A model generated the notes under the pieces. The model ran no database searches and had not been told where the DNA came from. It saw only the letters and a list, made by a program, of their open reading frames with translations. A program made the translations under genes and the position numbers. 64,000 bases of DNA, from positions 310,379 through 374,378 of the forward strand of contig NZ_BMOU01000005.1 in the NCBI RefSeq assembly GCF_014647235.1, in the 5' to 3' direction. Source of the stretch: Haloarcula pellucida. GTDB taxonomy: Archaea; Halobacteriota; Halobacteria; Halobacteriales; Haloarculaceae. The stretch's first letter is position 1. Each line of letters starts with the position of its first letter. Below, piece after piece: positions 25,785-35,967 of the stretch.

Positions 25785-25934
25785 GAGCATCCCGCGCCGG
25801 CGGCACGGTTTCACGGGACCGAGCGAAGCGAGGTCCCGCCTTTTTCCCCAGGTTTTTGCAAGGAGTGGTGCCCGCAGCGCGCTCGGAAAGCGCTCGGAGA
25901 GCGCGCGAGGACACCCGACGCAGCAAAAAGTGGT
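25785..25934 (-). repeat. Hairpin-rich stem-swapping repeat, copy B
   Basis: 150 bp, read on the minus strand, beginning at the base after the TAG of the uracil-DNA glycosylase gene. In order: CCACTTTTTG; CGGGTGTCCTCG; hairpin with CGCGCTC/GAGCGCG arms (about 25878-25906); GGGCACCACTC; GCAAAAACC; GAAAAAGGC; hairpin with GGGACC/GGTCCC arms (25815-25837); GTGAAACCGTGCCGCCGG ending in ATGCTC. The final 30 bases match copy A at 27 of 30 positions; copies A and B share every linker but no stem. Further on, GGCGCGCG-CTCCGT-CGCGCGCC (25737-25758) is another hairpin, possibly belonging to it. Confidence 0.85.
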
Positions 25935-26522
25935 CTAGTAGTCCCCCAGCCGTCGCTGGCCGCTCTCGCCGTCCGTGAAGTCGGCCGCCTTCGCCAGCGT
26001 CGACGCGAACGTCTCCTTCTGACCCGGGTCGTACAGCGTCGCCGCCGGGTGGACACAGACCATCACGCGCCGCGGTTCGCCCTCGACGGTCACGTCGACC
26101 ACGTCGCCGGCCTCGCCGGTGACCGCCACGTCCCGGCCCAGCAGGTGTTCGGCGGGCACCTTCCCGAGCGTGATTACGAGTTCCGGGTCGACGCGGTCGA
26201 TTTCGGCCTCCAGATACTCGCGGCAGTTGGCGAGTTCCCCCTTCCTCGGGTCGCGGTTGTCCGGCGGGCGACAGCGCACGCAGTTCGTGATGCGGACGTC
26301 GCCGCGGTCGAGTCCCACCTCGCGCAGGCCGTCGTCCAGCACGTCGCCGCTGCGGCCGACGAACGGTTCGCCCTGTTCGTCCTCGTTGGCGCCCGGCGCC
26401 TCGCCGACGAACAGGAGGTCCGCGTCGGCCGGGCCGACGCCGTTGACGATTCGGGACCGCGACGCACAGAGTTCCTCGCAGCGCTCGCAGGCGACCACGT
26501 CCAACCCGTCCATCTGCTCCAT
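25935..26522 (-). CDS. udg: Uracil-DNA glycosylase, family 4 (iron-sulfur)
   Basis: A 195-residue UDG of the thermostable Fe-S family, which excises uracil from DNA at deaminated cytosines. The glycosylase motif GEAPGANEDEQGEPFVGR (about 40-57) holds the catalytic region; the second motif is HPAA (about 158-161). Four cysteines for a 4Fe-4S cluster are provided by CERC (C12, C15) and the NCVRCRPP and NCREYL regions. The ATG at 26522 fits. Its stop codon abuts repeat copy B. It is followed downstream only by that repeat, and upstream by DUF99. Confidence 0.93.
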   Translation of the reverse strand: MEQMDGLDVVACERCEELCASRSRIVNGVGPADADLLFVGEAPGANEDEQGEPFVGRSGDVLDDGLREVGLDRGDVRITNCVRCRPPDNRDPRKGELANCREYLEAEIDRVDPELVITLGKVPAEHLLGRDVAVTGEAGDVVDVTVEGEPRRVMVCVHPAATLYDPGQKETFASTLAKAADFTDGESGQRRLGDY

Positions 26523-26566
26523 ACTCGTCGTTCGGCCCGGGTCGTATCAAGACCGGCGGTTGTCGG

Positions 26567-27118
26567 TCACTCGGCGTCGACAAGCCCACGGGCGGCCAGT
26601 CTGGCGACACGCAGTGGTTCGGGCCGGCCGCCCTCCGGGGTGAACCCGCGGACGACGTCGGCGGCCGCGTCGTCGTCGATACCGACCGCGCGGACGTACA
26701 CCGTCTCGCCGTTGACCGTGACCGGGCGGCGGTCTGGCTGGGCGCGGTACGTGTCGAGGCGGGCCGCGACGGCGTCGGGGTCGTCGAACGCCTCGCGGAT
26801 GGCCCTCTCCAGTCCCGGCGAGGACTCGAACGTGACCGAGATGGTCGGCAGGTCGGTCCGGCCCTGAATCGCGTGCAAATCGAGGACGTTGAACCACGCC
26901 GGCGCGATGCCGGCGACCAAGAGATAGCGGACGTCCTCACGGTCCAGTCGGTCGACCATCGCACAAATAGTCTCGGTCGCGTCGCGCCCGCCGACGGTGC
27001 AGGTGTCGAAGACGAACCCGTCGACGACGCGGCTGGCGCGGACGACGGTGCCCGCGAGGTGGCTGGTCGACTCGCGATACGATTCGGCGACGCCGAGCGC
27101 ACGGACGCCGGCTTTCAC
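26567..27118 (-). CDS. DUF99 (UPF0215) family protein
   Basis: A 183-residue archaeal protein with the DUF99 features GVRALGVAES at the N-terminus, YLLVAGIAPAWFNVLDL in the centre, and TDLPTISVTFE. The fold is thought to be endonuclease V-like, but activity has not been established to my knowledge. It overlaps the stop of the upstream DUF5786-like gene by 4 bp, so the two are co-translated. The udg gene lies 44 bp downstream on the same strand; a DNA-maintenance link is inference from neighbours. Confidence 0.9.
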   Translation of the reverse strand: MKAGVRALGVAESYRESTSHLAGTVVRASRVVDGFVFDTCTVGGRDATETICAMVDRLDREDVRYLLVAGIAPAWFNVLDLHAIQGRTDLPTISVTFESSPGLERAIREAFDDPDAVAARLDTYRAQPDRRPVTVNGETVYVRAVGIDDDAAADVVRGFTPEGGRPEPLRVARLAARGLVDAE

Positions 27119-27306
27119 GTGTTCGTGTTCTCGTCCTCCTTGATGTCTTTCAGCCGGTCGAGTAGTTCGTCGTTCGACGCGGTAAATTCGTATTCGACGG
27201 CGCCCTCGTGGGCGTTCTCCTCGGCGTCAAGCCCATCCTCGTCGTCGAACTCTGTGTCGTACTCCTGATTGTCTTGTTCCGACTCGTCGTAGCTCCCGAA
27301 CCCCAT
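27115..27306 (-). CDS. Small acidic haloarchaeal protein (DUF5786-like)
   Basis: A 63-residue, very acidic protein starting MGFGSYDESEQDNQEY and ending in a short helix, NDELLDRLKDIKEDE. It matches my memory of the haloarchaeal DUF5786 family, whose members share the MGFGSYDESEQ opening. ATG at 27306 is therefore the start, even though the frame is open further upstream. The function is unknown. It overlaps DUF99 by 4 bp. An AACTATGTAGTT palindromic sequence lies just upstream (27316-27327), possibly part of the promoter or an operator. Confidence 0.85.
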   Translation of the reverse strand: MGFGSYDESEQDNQEYDTEFDDEDGLDAEENAHEGAVEYEFTASNDELLDRLKDIKEDENTNT

Positions 27307-27424
27307 GGTACGTGTACAACTATGTAGTTCACCGTGAAAAATCACTCGCCGTTTCGAACGGGGAATCGTGTATCTCACGCATGGGCGCGAGAGAGGGAAA
27401 TATCGACCAGAAGCGGCGGACGGG

Positions 27425-28144
27425 CTACAGCGACTCGCGCGGGTCGACGTTGCGGTTGCCGGCGTGGGCGTCGGCCCCCTCGTTCGGCGTGGCCCACCGG
27501 ACGGCGTTGTCCAACACCTGCTGGACGTCCTCGCGGTGGTAGATGGGATACGTCTCGTGGCCCGGCCGGAAGTAGAAGATGTTCCCGCGGCCCCGCCGGT
27601 AGCAACACCCGCTCCGGAACACCTCGCCGCCCTCGAACCACGAGGTGAACACGAGCCTGTCGGGTTCCGGGACGCCGAACGGCTCGCCGTACATCTCGGC
27701 CTCCTCGATGACCAGCGAGTCGTCGAGGCCGTCGGTGATGGGGTGTCCGGGGTCGACGACCCAGCAGCGTTCGCGCTCGCCGACCTCGCGCCACGTCAGG
27801 TCACAGGGCGTCCCCAGCAGTCGCTTGAACGGCTTAGAGGCGTGTGCCGAGTGGAGGACGAGCAGACCCATCCCGTCGTAGACGCGTTCGGCGACCCGCT
27901 CGACGACGTCGTCGTCGACCTCGTCGTGGGCGACGTGGCCCCACCACACCAACACGTCCGTCTCGTCGAGTACCGACTCGGTGAGGCCGTGCTCCGGGTC
28001 GTCGAGCGTCGCCGTGCGGGTGTCGTGACCCCGTTGGTCGAGCGCCTCGGCGATGGTCGCGTGGATGCCGTCGGGGTACACCTCGGCGGCGTCCCCGCCT
28101 TCGCGTTCGTGGACGAACTCGTTCCAGACCGTGACGGATGCCAT
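27425..28144 (-). CDS. ThuA-like (trehalose utilization) domain protein
   Basis: A 239-residue protein with a class I glutamine-amidotransferase-like fold of the ThuA group: [59 protein letters not shown]. Members take part in sugar metabolism in bacteria, but the reaction is not defined. The start is ATG at 28144, since residues upstream overlap the region divergent to the MBL gene. It has its own transcription unit; the nearest upstream gene is divergent. Confidence 0.9.
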   Translation of the reverse strand: MASVTVWNEFVHEREGGDAAEVYPDGIHATIAEALDQRGHDTRTATLDDPEHGLTESVLDETDVLVWWGHVAHDEVDDDVVERVAERVYDGMGLLVLHSAHASKPFKRLLGTPCDLTWREVGERERCWVVDPGHPITDGLDDSLVIEEAEMYGEPFGVPEPDRLVFTSWFEGGEVFRSGCCYRRGRGNIFYFRPGHETYPIYHREDVQQVLDNAVRWATPNEGADAHAGNRNVDPRESL

Positions 28145-28254
28145 GTGGTGACCCTCCGCCTCTCGACGTATAGCTTCGGCGACTGGCACGGCCCGACGGC
28201 GACGCCACCGCGCCGCCACAAACACTCAAGCGACTCCCGCCACACGGCACGGAC

Positions 28255-28866
28255 ATGGAGGTCCACAACGTCACCGCCGACGCCGAGACGTTCACCTGTA
28301 ACGCCTACCTCGCCATCGGCGAGCGCACCACACTCGTCGACGCGGGCGCGATGGAGGGCGTGGTCGACGCGATTCGAGACCACACCGACTCGCTGGACGC
28401 CGTCGTCCTGACCCACCAGCACGGCGACCACGTCGAGCGACTGGACGCGGTGCTCGACGCGTTCGACGCGCCGCTGTACGCCTACGGCGACCACGCGCGC
28501 CGGGACAACGCACTCGTCGACGGCGACGAACTGCTCGTCGGCGACGAGGCCTGCGACGTGGTGTACACGCCCGGCCACGCCGACGACCACGTCTCGCTGG
28601 TCTCGGCGAACTCGCTGTTCTCGGGCGACGTGGTGGTCCACGACGACGGCGCGTTCGACGACGGGTCGTTCGGCCGCACGGACTACCCCGGCCAGTCCCG
28701 CGAGCGACTCATCGAGAGCATCCGAGAACTGTTAGACCGGATGCCCGACGGCGTCGAGCACATGTACTCGGGTCACGGGAGCGTCTTCCACGGTGACGTG
28801 CGTGAAGTGGTCGAACGGGCCTTAGATCGGGCCGAGCGCCGCGAGCCGAAGTACCCCGACGAGTGA
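28255..28866 (+). CDS. MBL-fold metallo-hydrolase, glyoxalase II type
   Basis: A 203-residue beta-lactamase-fold hydrolase. The metal-binding motif is THQHGDHVE (about 54-62), followed by the TPGHADDH second histidine, the bridging Asp in FSGDVVVHDDGAFD, and the C-terminal SGHGS. It probably binds two zinc ions and hydrolyses a thioester or similar ester. The substrate is unknown. ATG at 28255, divergent from ThuA with 110 bp between. A second, unrelated MBL protein lies at 34975. Confidence 0.92.
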   Translation: MEVHNVTADAETFTCNAYLAIGERTTLVDAGAMEGVVDAIRDHTDSLDAVVLTHQHGDHVERLDAVLDAFDAPLYAYGDHARRDNALVDGDELLVGDEACDVVYTPGHADDHVSLVSANSLFSGDVVVHDDGAFDDGSFGRTDYPGQSRERLIESIRELLDRMPDGVEHMYSGHGSVFHGDVREVVERALDRAERREPKYPDE

Positions 28867-28924
28867 GAGTCGGTAGAGAGCGCCGTCGCTGGTCGACTCG
28901 CGGCGAGTGAGAAGTGAGACTGTC

Positions 28925-30223
<1,299 letters not shown>

Positions 30224-30262
30224 TGGGGAATCTACAAGACCGTCGGCGTGGTAGCCCATCGC

Positions 30263-30370
30263 ATGCGCTGTCCGAACTGCCGCGAACGAATCGACGACGT
30301 CATCGAGGCAGAGACCCGCAAAGCGTGCCCGCACTGCGACGCGTCGCTTCGTGACCCGGTAATCAGTTGA
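30263..30370 (+). CDS. Zinc-ribbon microprotein (35 aa)
   Basis: An ATG at 30263 opens a 35-residue peptide: MRCPNC (C3, C6) and ACPHCD (C22, C25), a compact CPxC...CPxC zinc ribbon, ending at a TGA directly next to the stop of the convergent tsr3 gene. A TATA-like GATAAATG lies about 45 bp upstream. The regular spacing of the cysteine pairs argues for a real microprotein. Function unknown. Confidence 0.65.
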   Translation: MRCPNCRERIDDVIEAETRKACPHCDASLRDPVIS

Positions 30371-30371
30371 C

Positions 30372-30887
30372 TCACTCCTCGGCCAGATAGTCGTCCTGCA
30401 CGGCGACGACGGCCGAGGAGTCCGCACAGTCGGCGTAGCGGGCGAGGGGTTCCTCGTTGAGTTCGAGGAAGGTGTGGCCCCACGAGAACTTCGAGAGAAT
30501 CTCCTCGGCGTGGTCGCGTTCGCCGAGGATACACAGCGCCCCGGCGAAGGCCTCGACGGTGTTCAACTGGAACGCCGTCCCGTAGTTGACGGGGTTGCCG
30601 GCGACGAGGAACGGAAGGGAGCGGTGGACGCCCTGTAAGTCGAACGCCTCGCGTTCGGCCGTCTCCCACGAGCAGTCGAGTGCCACCAGTCTGCTGTGGC
30701 GGGCGCCGTCGCCGGCCGTCGGTGCGTCCGCCGGCGAGAGGGCTTGCTCGGCGAAGGGGTTGAGGACGATACCCGGTGGTGTCGAGCGGGTCGCCCGGTG
30801 CAGTTCGGCGAGGTCGAAGCGTGCGAGTTTCCGGGCGCTACACTTATCAGGGTCGTCGTCACCCTCGTAGCGAACGTGCAGTTCCAC
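30372..30887 (-). CDS. tsr3: 16S rRNA aminocarboxypropyltransferase (Tsr3, DUF367)
   Basis: A 171-residue Tsr3 homologue, which transfers the aminocarboxypropyl group of SAM to a hypermodified pseudouridine of small-subunit rRNA. Motifs are [14 protein letters not shown] near the N-terminus, [22 protein letters not shown] (about 68-76) and [21 protein letters not shown] (about 92-112). Length is standard for archaea. It is convergent with the zinc-ribbon microprotein, their stop codons being one base apart, and divergent from the peroxiredoxin gene. Confidence 0.93.
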   Translation of the reverse strand: MELHVRYEGDDDPDKCSARKLARFDLAELHRATRSTPPGIVLNPFAEQALSPADAPTAGDGARHSRLVALDCSWETAEREAFDLQGVHRSLPFLVAGNPVNYGTAFQLNTVEAFAGALCILGERDHAEEILSKFSWGHTFLELNEEPLARYADCADSSAVVAVQDDYLAEE

Positions 30888-30976
30888 ACCGTCAGTTCCA
30901 CCTCAGCGGGCAAAAGCGGCTCGTTCGCCGGGTCGATGTCAACCACCCTTAAGTATCGGTAGGTATAGATGCAACT

Positions 30977-32371
30977 GTGATTGGGGAGGGGACGGTAGCG
31001 CCGACGTTCGAGTTACCGGCGCTCGTCGACGGTGAGCGCCGACGGGTCGCCTTAGAGGAGTACCTGGGCGACGACGTCGTCATCCTCGCGTTCTACCCGG
31101 CCGACTTCAATCAGGCCTGTGACGAGACGTCGTGTGACCTCGACGAACTCGACCTCTTTACGATGCAAAAGGACGTCACCATCCTCGGCATCAGTCCCGA
31201 CTCGGTGTACAGCCACCGGGCGTTCGCCGACCACTACGACCTCAAGGTACCGTTGCTGGCCGACACCGCCGGCGACGTCGCAGCGCAGTACGATCTGACG
31301 ATGGTCGACGACATCGGTCAGCGACTGGTCGAACGGGCCGTCGCCGTCGTCGACCACGACGGCGTCGTCCGGTACGCGTGGCACACCGACGACCCGACGG
31401 CACTCCCTCGGGTCGAGGAACTCAAAGACGCCATCGCCGACACCGGCGGCGACGACACCGCCTTCGCCCGCTACCGCATCGGCTACGCCCACTACACCGA
31501 GGGACGGCGGGCGTTCACCGCGGCGATGCACGAGTTCGGCGACTCCGAGTGGATGCTGGCCCAGTCGGACTTCCAGCGCGCCCGCGAGGCGTTCGAGGAG
31601 GCCGAGTCCCAGTTCGACACCGCGGTTCGGTTCGTCGACGACGAGTCGCTGGAACCCATCTACGACGGGGCCCGGACGAAAGCCAGTTCGCTGTGGCAGG
31701 CCGCCGACTGGCTGACACAGGCCGCGAGCGCCTACTCCAGCGGGAGCGGTGCCGAGGGACAGCAACTCCGCGACGACGCCGAGCGACCGCTCGAAACCGC
31801 CCGCGGGTACGAGGAACCGCCGGACCCGGACGGCGAGTGGCCGCCGGCAGTCGACGACGTAGAGAAGGCCGAGGCGGAGCTATCGACCATCCTCCCGACC
31901 GCTCCGGAGACGGCGGACGTGGCACTCGACGTGGACATCGACGACGAGGTGGCCGAGACGAGCGACGCCGCGGACGAGAGCACAACCGTCACCGACGACC
32001 CGGGACCGACGACGGGCGACTCCGAGACAGCGGCGTCTGATACGTCTGAAACGGCGGCGTCTGCGGACAGCGAGGGCGACGGCGAAATCGACGACGACGA
32101 ACTGGCCGAGATACAGGCCGAACTAGCGGCGAGTACCCCCGAGTCCGAACCATCGACGGAGGCGGGGGCCGAAGAGCCAGCGACGATGGTCGAGACACTG
32201 CCGGGGGCCGCCGAGGACGACGGCCCCGATAGTGACGACGAGGCGACCGACGACACCGACGAGAGCGACGGTGCGGCGACCGTCGACGACGAGACGGCCG
32301 TCGACGGTGAACTGGACCTGACCGACCCCGCGTCCGACGAGCGCGAGGGCGACGGAGGCGCCGATGACTGA
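30977..32371 (+). CDS. Peroxiredoxin (PrxQ/BCP type) with long acidic C-terminal extension
   Basis: A 464-residue protein. Residues 1-150 are a thioredoxin-fold peroxiredoxin: FELPALVDGE, then AFYPADFNQACDETSCDL with Cys48 and Cys53 in the C-x4-C arrangement of PrxQ. The conserved Thr of PxxxTxxC is Asn here (N45). Residues 160-300 are helical and TPR-like (FTAAMHEFGDSEWMLAQSDFQRAREAFEEAE). Residues 300-464 are a low-complexity Asp/Glu/Thr tail. GTG at 30977 follows a TTAAGTAT box at 30951-30958. The fusion to a helical domain is unusual and suggests a role beyond peroxide removal. Confidence 0.85.
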   Translation: MIGEGTVAPTFELPALVDGERRRVALEEYLGDDVVILAFYPADFNQACDETSCDLDELDLFTMQKDVTILGISPDSVYSHRAFADHYDLKVPLLADTAGDVAAQYDLTMVDDIGQRLVERAVAVVDHDGVVRYAWHTDDPTALPRVEELKDAIADTGGDDTAFARYRIGYAHYTEGRRAFTAAMHEFGDSEWMLAQSDFQRAREAFEEAESQFDTAVRFVDDESLEPIYDGARTKASSLWQAADWLTQAASAYSSGSGAEGQQLRDDAERPLETARGYEEPPDPDGEWPPAVDDVEKAEAELSTILPTAPETADVALDVDIDDEVAETSDAADESTTVTDDPGPTTGDSETAASDTSETAASADSEGDGEIDDDELAEIQAELAASTPESEPSTEAGAEEPATMVETLPGAAEDDGPDSDDEATDDTDESDGAATVDDETAVDGELDLTDPASDEREGDGGADD

Positions 32372-32711
32372 CGGCGACGAGACGCCGGCCGACCCCGCTC
32401 GCGCCTACTACCGGGCGCTGGACGAGGGCGACTACGACCTGCTGAGCCGACTGCTCGCGCCGGAGTTCGTCCACGACCGGCCGGACCGGACCATCGAAGG
32501 CCGCGAGCGGTTCGTCCAGTTCATGCGCGAGGAGCGACCCCAGACGGACACCAGCCACCCGATCGACGGAGTCTTCCGACAGGCGGACGGCAGCGGCGTC
32601 GCGGTGCGCGGGCGGTTGCTCGACGCCGACCGCGACCCGATCGCCCGCTTCGTCGACGTGTTCCAGTTCGCCGAGGGACACATCGAGCGAATCGAGACGT
32701 ACACGAAGTGA
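32364..32711 (+). CDS. SnoaL/NTF2-like domain protein
   Basis: A 115-residue protein of the NTF2-like fold: ARAYYRALDEGDYDLLSRLLAPEFVHDRPDRTIEGRERFVQFM is replaced by the sheet region GVAVRGRLL...FVDVFQFAEGHIERIETY. Members are enzymes or binding proteins for small hydrophobic ligands; no specificity can be read. Its ATG overlaps the end of the peroxiredoxin gene by 8 bp, so the two are translated together, and an oxidative-stress connection is possible. Confidence 0.85.
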   Translation: MTDGDETPADPARAYYRALDEGDYDLLSRLLAPEFVHDRPDRTIEGRERFVQFMREERPQTDTSHPIDGVFRQADGSGVAVRGRLLDADRDPIARFVDVFQFAEGHIERIETYTK

Positions 32712-32882
32712 AGCGCCGGTTTCACCGACAGGGAGAACGTGTCACGGCGGCCGAGTCAGTACCGACGGACCGGTATCGGGTCAGCAACGGTAACGCATAA
32801 TACGGGGCTAGACGGGGTACGGCCGTCATACTATTCCATCGCGGCGCCGAGTCCTGCCGTCGCCCGGTGAGCATTAGGAAGC

Positions 32883-32893
32883 GTTTATTTATA
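32883..32893 (+). promoter_or_regulatory. TATA box of the NUDIX gene
   Basis: TTTATTTATA, in an otherwise GC-rich 207-bp interval (32712-32918), is centred about 30 bp before the ATG at 32919. The GAAGCG just upstream may be the BRE. Spacing suggests a very short leader. Confidence 0.65.
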
Positions 32894-32918
32894 CGTTCCA
32901 GACGGGTCTGAGTAGTGC

Positions 32919-33395
32919 ATGGCGAGACGGCCGAGTCCCCATAGCGAACCGGCGTCCGAGCGCCGCCACGGGTCATTCCGCCTCAGAGACGGTGCGAAAG
33001 GGCTGGTGACGTCGGCATCGAAGGTGCTGCTGGTCAGAGAGCGCCACGCCGACGGGACGCCGTTCTGGACGCTCCCCGGCGGCGGCGTCCATCGACACGA
33101 GGACGCGGCCGAGGGACTCCGGCGCGAACTCGGCGAGGAACTCAACTGCCGGGCCCGAGTCGGCAGACCGGTGACAGAGTTCTGGTACGCCCACGACAGC
33201 CTCGACGACACCGTCTCGGTGTACACGGTGTTTGACTGCTCGGTCCTCTCGGAACCGGACGCCGACCAGCGAGAAGGCATCTTCGAGTGTCGGTGGGTCG
33301 ACCCCGACGCGCTCCCGGCGTCGACGCTTCCGCAAGTGCGACACGTCTGTCAGCAGGTGGCCGACCTGTCGGCTTCGACCGCGGGTGACGACTGA
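32919..33395 (+). CDS. NUDIX hydrolase
   Basis: A 158-residue hydrolase. The Nudix box GGVHRHEDAAEGLRRELGEEL (about 50-70) fits G-x5-E-x7-REUxEExGU, with the exception that the final residue is Asn rather than Gly (ELN). It would cleave a nucleoside diphosphate linked to another group; the substrate is not evident. ATG at 32919 with TATA box at 32883. The gene ends 3 bp before the convergent serS stop. Confidence 0.9.
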   Translation: MARRPSPHSEPASERRHGSFRLRDGAKGLVTSASKVLLVRERHADGTPFWTLPGGGVHRHEDAAEGLRRELGEELNCRARVGRPVTEFWYAHDSLDDTVSVYTVFDCSVLSEPDADQREGIFECRWVDPDALPASTLPQVRHVCQQVADLSASTAGDD

Positions 33396-33398
33396 CCG

Positions 33399-34781
33399 TT
33401 ACTCTTTCTCGCCGGCGCCGACGGCGCTCTCGCCGACCGGTTCGGAGCCCTCGATGACCTCCTGACCGCCCATGTACGGCCGAAGCGGCTCTGGCACGGT
33501 CACGGTGCCGTCCTCGTTCTGGTAGTACTCGAGGATGGCGACCATCACGCGAGGTACCGCGAGGCCGGACCCGTTGAGCGTGTGGAGGTACTCCGCGGAC
33601 TCGTGGCGCTCGGGTCGATAGCGCAGTCCGGCGCGCCGGGCCTGAAAGTCCTCGAAGTTCGAGACGGAGGAGACTTCCAGCCAGCGGCCGCCGATATCGG
33701 GGCCGTCCGCCATGTCGTCGCCGGGCGACCAGACCTCGATGTCGTACTTCTTGGCCTGCGTAAAGCCCATGTCGCCGGTGCACATGTCCAGCACGCGGTA
33801 GGGCAGTTCGAGGCGGTCGAGCACCTCTGCGGCCTCCTCCAGCAGCGATTCGAGGCGGTCGTAGCTGTCTTCCGGGCGAACGAAGTTGACGAGTTCGACC
33901 TTGTGAAACTGGTGGACGCGGACGTACCCGCGTGTCTCGGTGCCGTGTTCGCCGGCCTCGCGCCGGAAGTTCGGCGAGAACGCCTGATGTTTCACCGGCA
34001 GGTCGTCGTCCAGCAGGATCTCGTCGCGGTACATGTTGGTGACGGGGACTTCGGCCGTCGGCAGGAGCCACAGGTCGTCCTCGTCGTAGTCGTCGTCCTG
34101 TCGCGCGCCGACCCGATAGGCGTCGTCGTCGAACTTCGGCAACTGGCCGGTCCCCTCCATCGACGCGGAGTTGACGGGAATCGGCGGGAGGATGTCGGAG
34201 TATCCCTGTTCGCGGTGGACATCCAGCATGAACTGGATGAGCGCGTGCTCTAAGCGTGCGCCTTCGCCCTTGACGAACTGGTAGCCGCCGCCGGTGACCT
34301 TCGCACCCCGCTCGAAGTCAAGAATATCCAGTTCCTCGCCGAGGTCGTAGTGCGGGATGACCGCCTCGGGGAGATCACGCAGGTCGTCGAACCCCTCGCG
34401 GTAGGCCTCGACGTTGTCTGCCTCGCCCTCGCCGGTCGGCACGGACTCGTGGGGGACGTTCGGCAGTTCCAGCAGCGCCGCCTCCAGTTGGGACTCCAGT
34501 TCGTCGGCGCGGTCCTCGACCGCCTGCAGTTCGTCTTTGAGTTCCTGCGAGCGGTCGATGGCCTCCTGGGCCTGCTCCTCCTCGCCCGCCTGCTTGTACT
34601 CCCCTATCTTGCTCGAAATCTCGTTGCGCTCCTGTCGCAGGCCGTCGCCTTTCGCCTTCAGTTCGCGCCACTCCTCGTCGATAGCCAGCACCTCGTCGAG
34701 GTCGACGCCCGTGACGCCTTTGCGTTCGATGGCGTCACGGACCGTCTCGGGGTTCTCCCGGACGAACTGTCTCGATAACAT
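33399..34781 (-). CDS. serS: Seryl-tRNA synthetase
   Basis: A 460-residue class II synthetase charging tRNA-Ser. The N-terminal helical arm (about 30-105) is a coiled coil that contacts the long variable arm of tRNA-Ser. Motif 2 includes [13 protein letters not shown], motif 3 is [18 protein letters not shown] (about 405-422). [15 protein letters not shown] is the serine-binding TxE loop. It is the bacterial-type (not the methanogen-type) enzyme, as in other haloarchaea. ATG at 34781 gives the standard start. Upstream open frame is non-coding promoter. Confidence 0.96.
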   Translation of the reverse strand: MLSRQFVRENPETVRDAIERKGVTGVDLDEVLAIDEEWRELKAKGDGLRQERNEISSKIGEYKQAGEEEQAQEAIDRSQELKDELQAVEDRADELESQLEAALLELPNVPHESVPTGEGEADNVEAYREGFDDLRDLPEAVIPHYDLGEELDILDFERGAKVTGGGYQFVKGEGARLEHALIQFMLDVHREQGYSDILPPIPVNSASMEGTGQLPKFDDDAYRVGARQDDDYDEDDLWLLPTAEVPVTNMYRDEILLDDDLPVKHQAFSPNFRREAGEHGTETRGYVRVHQFHKVELVNFVRPEDSYDRLESLLEEAAEVLDRLELPYRVLDMCTGDMGFTQAKKYDIEVWSPGDDMADGPDIGGRWLEVSSVSNFEDFQARRAGLRYRPERHESAEYLHTLNGSGLAVPRVMVAILEYYQNEDGTVTVPEPLRPYMGGQEVIEGSEPVGESAVGAGEKE

Positions 34782-34859
34782 GGCCGACGGTTCTCGACGG
34801 GCGAAATTAGGCGTGTCGGTCCTAGCATTCACGGCAGGCCGGACCCGGAGAGGGGAAGT

Positions 34860-34911
34860 GAACAGCCAGAAAGCCCCCACTCGCTGTTCGGCGTCGTCCC
34901 GTCGGGACGAC
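34860..34911. repeat. Two hairpins and a CAGAAAGCCCC motif between serS and the MBL gene
   Basis: GAACAGC (34860-34866) is inverted as GCTGTTC (34883-34889), with CAGAAAGCCCCCACT between them. Directly after is GTCGTCCCG-T-CGGGACGAC (34893-34911), a perfect 9-bp palindrome. The motif GAACAGCCAGAAAGCCCC recurs with one change at 59083-59100. It sits between divergent promoters of serS and the MBL-fold gene, so an operator, terminator or repeat remnant are all possible. Confidence 0.65.
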
Positions 34912-34974
34912 GACGACCGACGGCCGTTCCCGGCGAACACAACCGTTTTCTGCACCCCAATCACCACCCTACCT

Positions 34975-35877
34975 ATGGCAATCGGTGACGTGTACGAGGC
35001 CGAGGCGTGCGAGGACGTCTACTACGTCGACACCGGGATGTACGACGTGCCGGAGTACGGATCGGTGTACATCGTCGACGCCGAGCGACCGGCGCTGGTC
35101 GACACCGGTCTGGGCACCAACTACGAGCGCATCCTCGATGCGATGGCCGAAGTGGGTCTCGCACCCGAGGAGTTGGAGGTCATCGCGCTCACGCACATCC
35201 ACCTCGACCACGCCGGCGGGGCCGGGTTTCTGGCCGAGGCGTGTCCGAACGCGACGGTGTACGTCCACGAACTCGGCGCCCGGCACCTCGTCGATCCCGA
35301 ACGAATCTGGGAGGGGACGAAAGGTGCCGTCGGGGACCAGATAGAACACTACGTCGAACCGGAAGCGGTTCCCGAGGACCGTCTCGTCGAGGTCAGCGGC
35401 GGCGACGAAATCGACCTCGGCGATCACACCTTCGAGGTAGTCCACGCGCCCGGCCACGCCCCGCATCAGGTCGTCTTCCACGACCCGACGATAGACGGCG
35501 TGTTCACCGCCGATGCCGCGGGGATCTACACGCCCTCGACCGACGAGATGCACGTCACGAGTCCGCCGGTGAACTTCGACCTCGAACAGGCACTCGCCGA
35601 CGTCGAGACCATCGCCGAACTGGACCCGGAGACGCTGCTGTTTGGCCACTTCGGCCCGGCGCCGACCGGCGACAAACTCGACGTCTACGCGGAGATGCTC
35701 GCCGACTGGGTGGCCGCCGTCGAGTCGAAACGGGCGGAACTGGGCGACGACGACGCGGTCGTCGACCACTTCGTCGAGACGGTCGAGACGCCGGACATCT
35801 GGGGCGAGAGCAAGGCCAGCGCGGAGGTGGCGATGAACGTTCGGGGCATCATCGTCGCGCTCGACCGAGACGACTGA
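34975..35877 (+). CDS. MBL-fold metallo-hydrolase
   Basis: A 300-residue metallo-beta-lactamase-fold protein. Metal motif [13 protein letters not shown] (about 72-84), followed by [13 protein letters not shown], the TADAAG segment with the bridging Asp, and FGHFGP near 225. The C-terminal 75 residues ([16 protein letters not shown] and on) are a helical extension. The substrate is unknown; it is not closely related to the one at 28255. ATG at 34975 with AACCGTTTTC upstream; divergent from serS. Confidence 0.92.
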   Translation: MAIGDVYEAEACEDVYYVDTGMYDVPEYGSVYIVDAERPALVDTGLGTNYERILDAMAEVGLAPEELEVIALTHIHLDHAGGAGFLAEACPNATVYVHELGARHLVDPERIWEGTKGAVGDQIEHYVEPEAVPEDRLVEVSGGDEIDLGDHTFEVVHAPGHAPHQVVFHDPTIDGVFTADAAGIYTPSTDEMHVTSPPVNFDLEQALADVETIAELDPETLLFGHFGPAPTGDKLDVYAEMLADWVAAVESKRAELGDDDAVVDHFVETVETPDIWGESKASAEVAMNVRGIIVALDRDD

Positions 35878-35967
35878 GAGTCGAAGCGGGCGACAACGGT
35901 ACGTTCGGCCGGAGTGAGTGCGTTTATACAGGGGGGTACCCTTGTCCGGGCTAGATGGAGGACAGCA

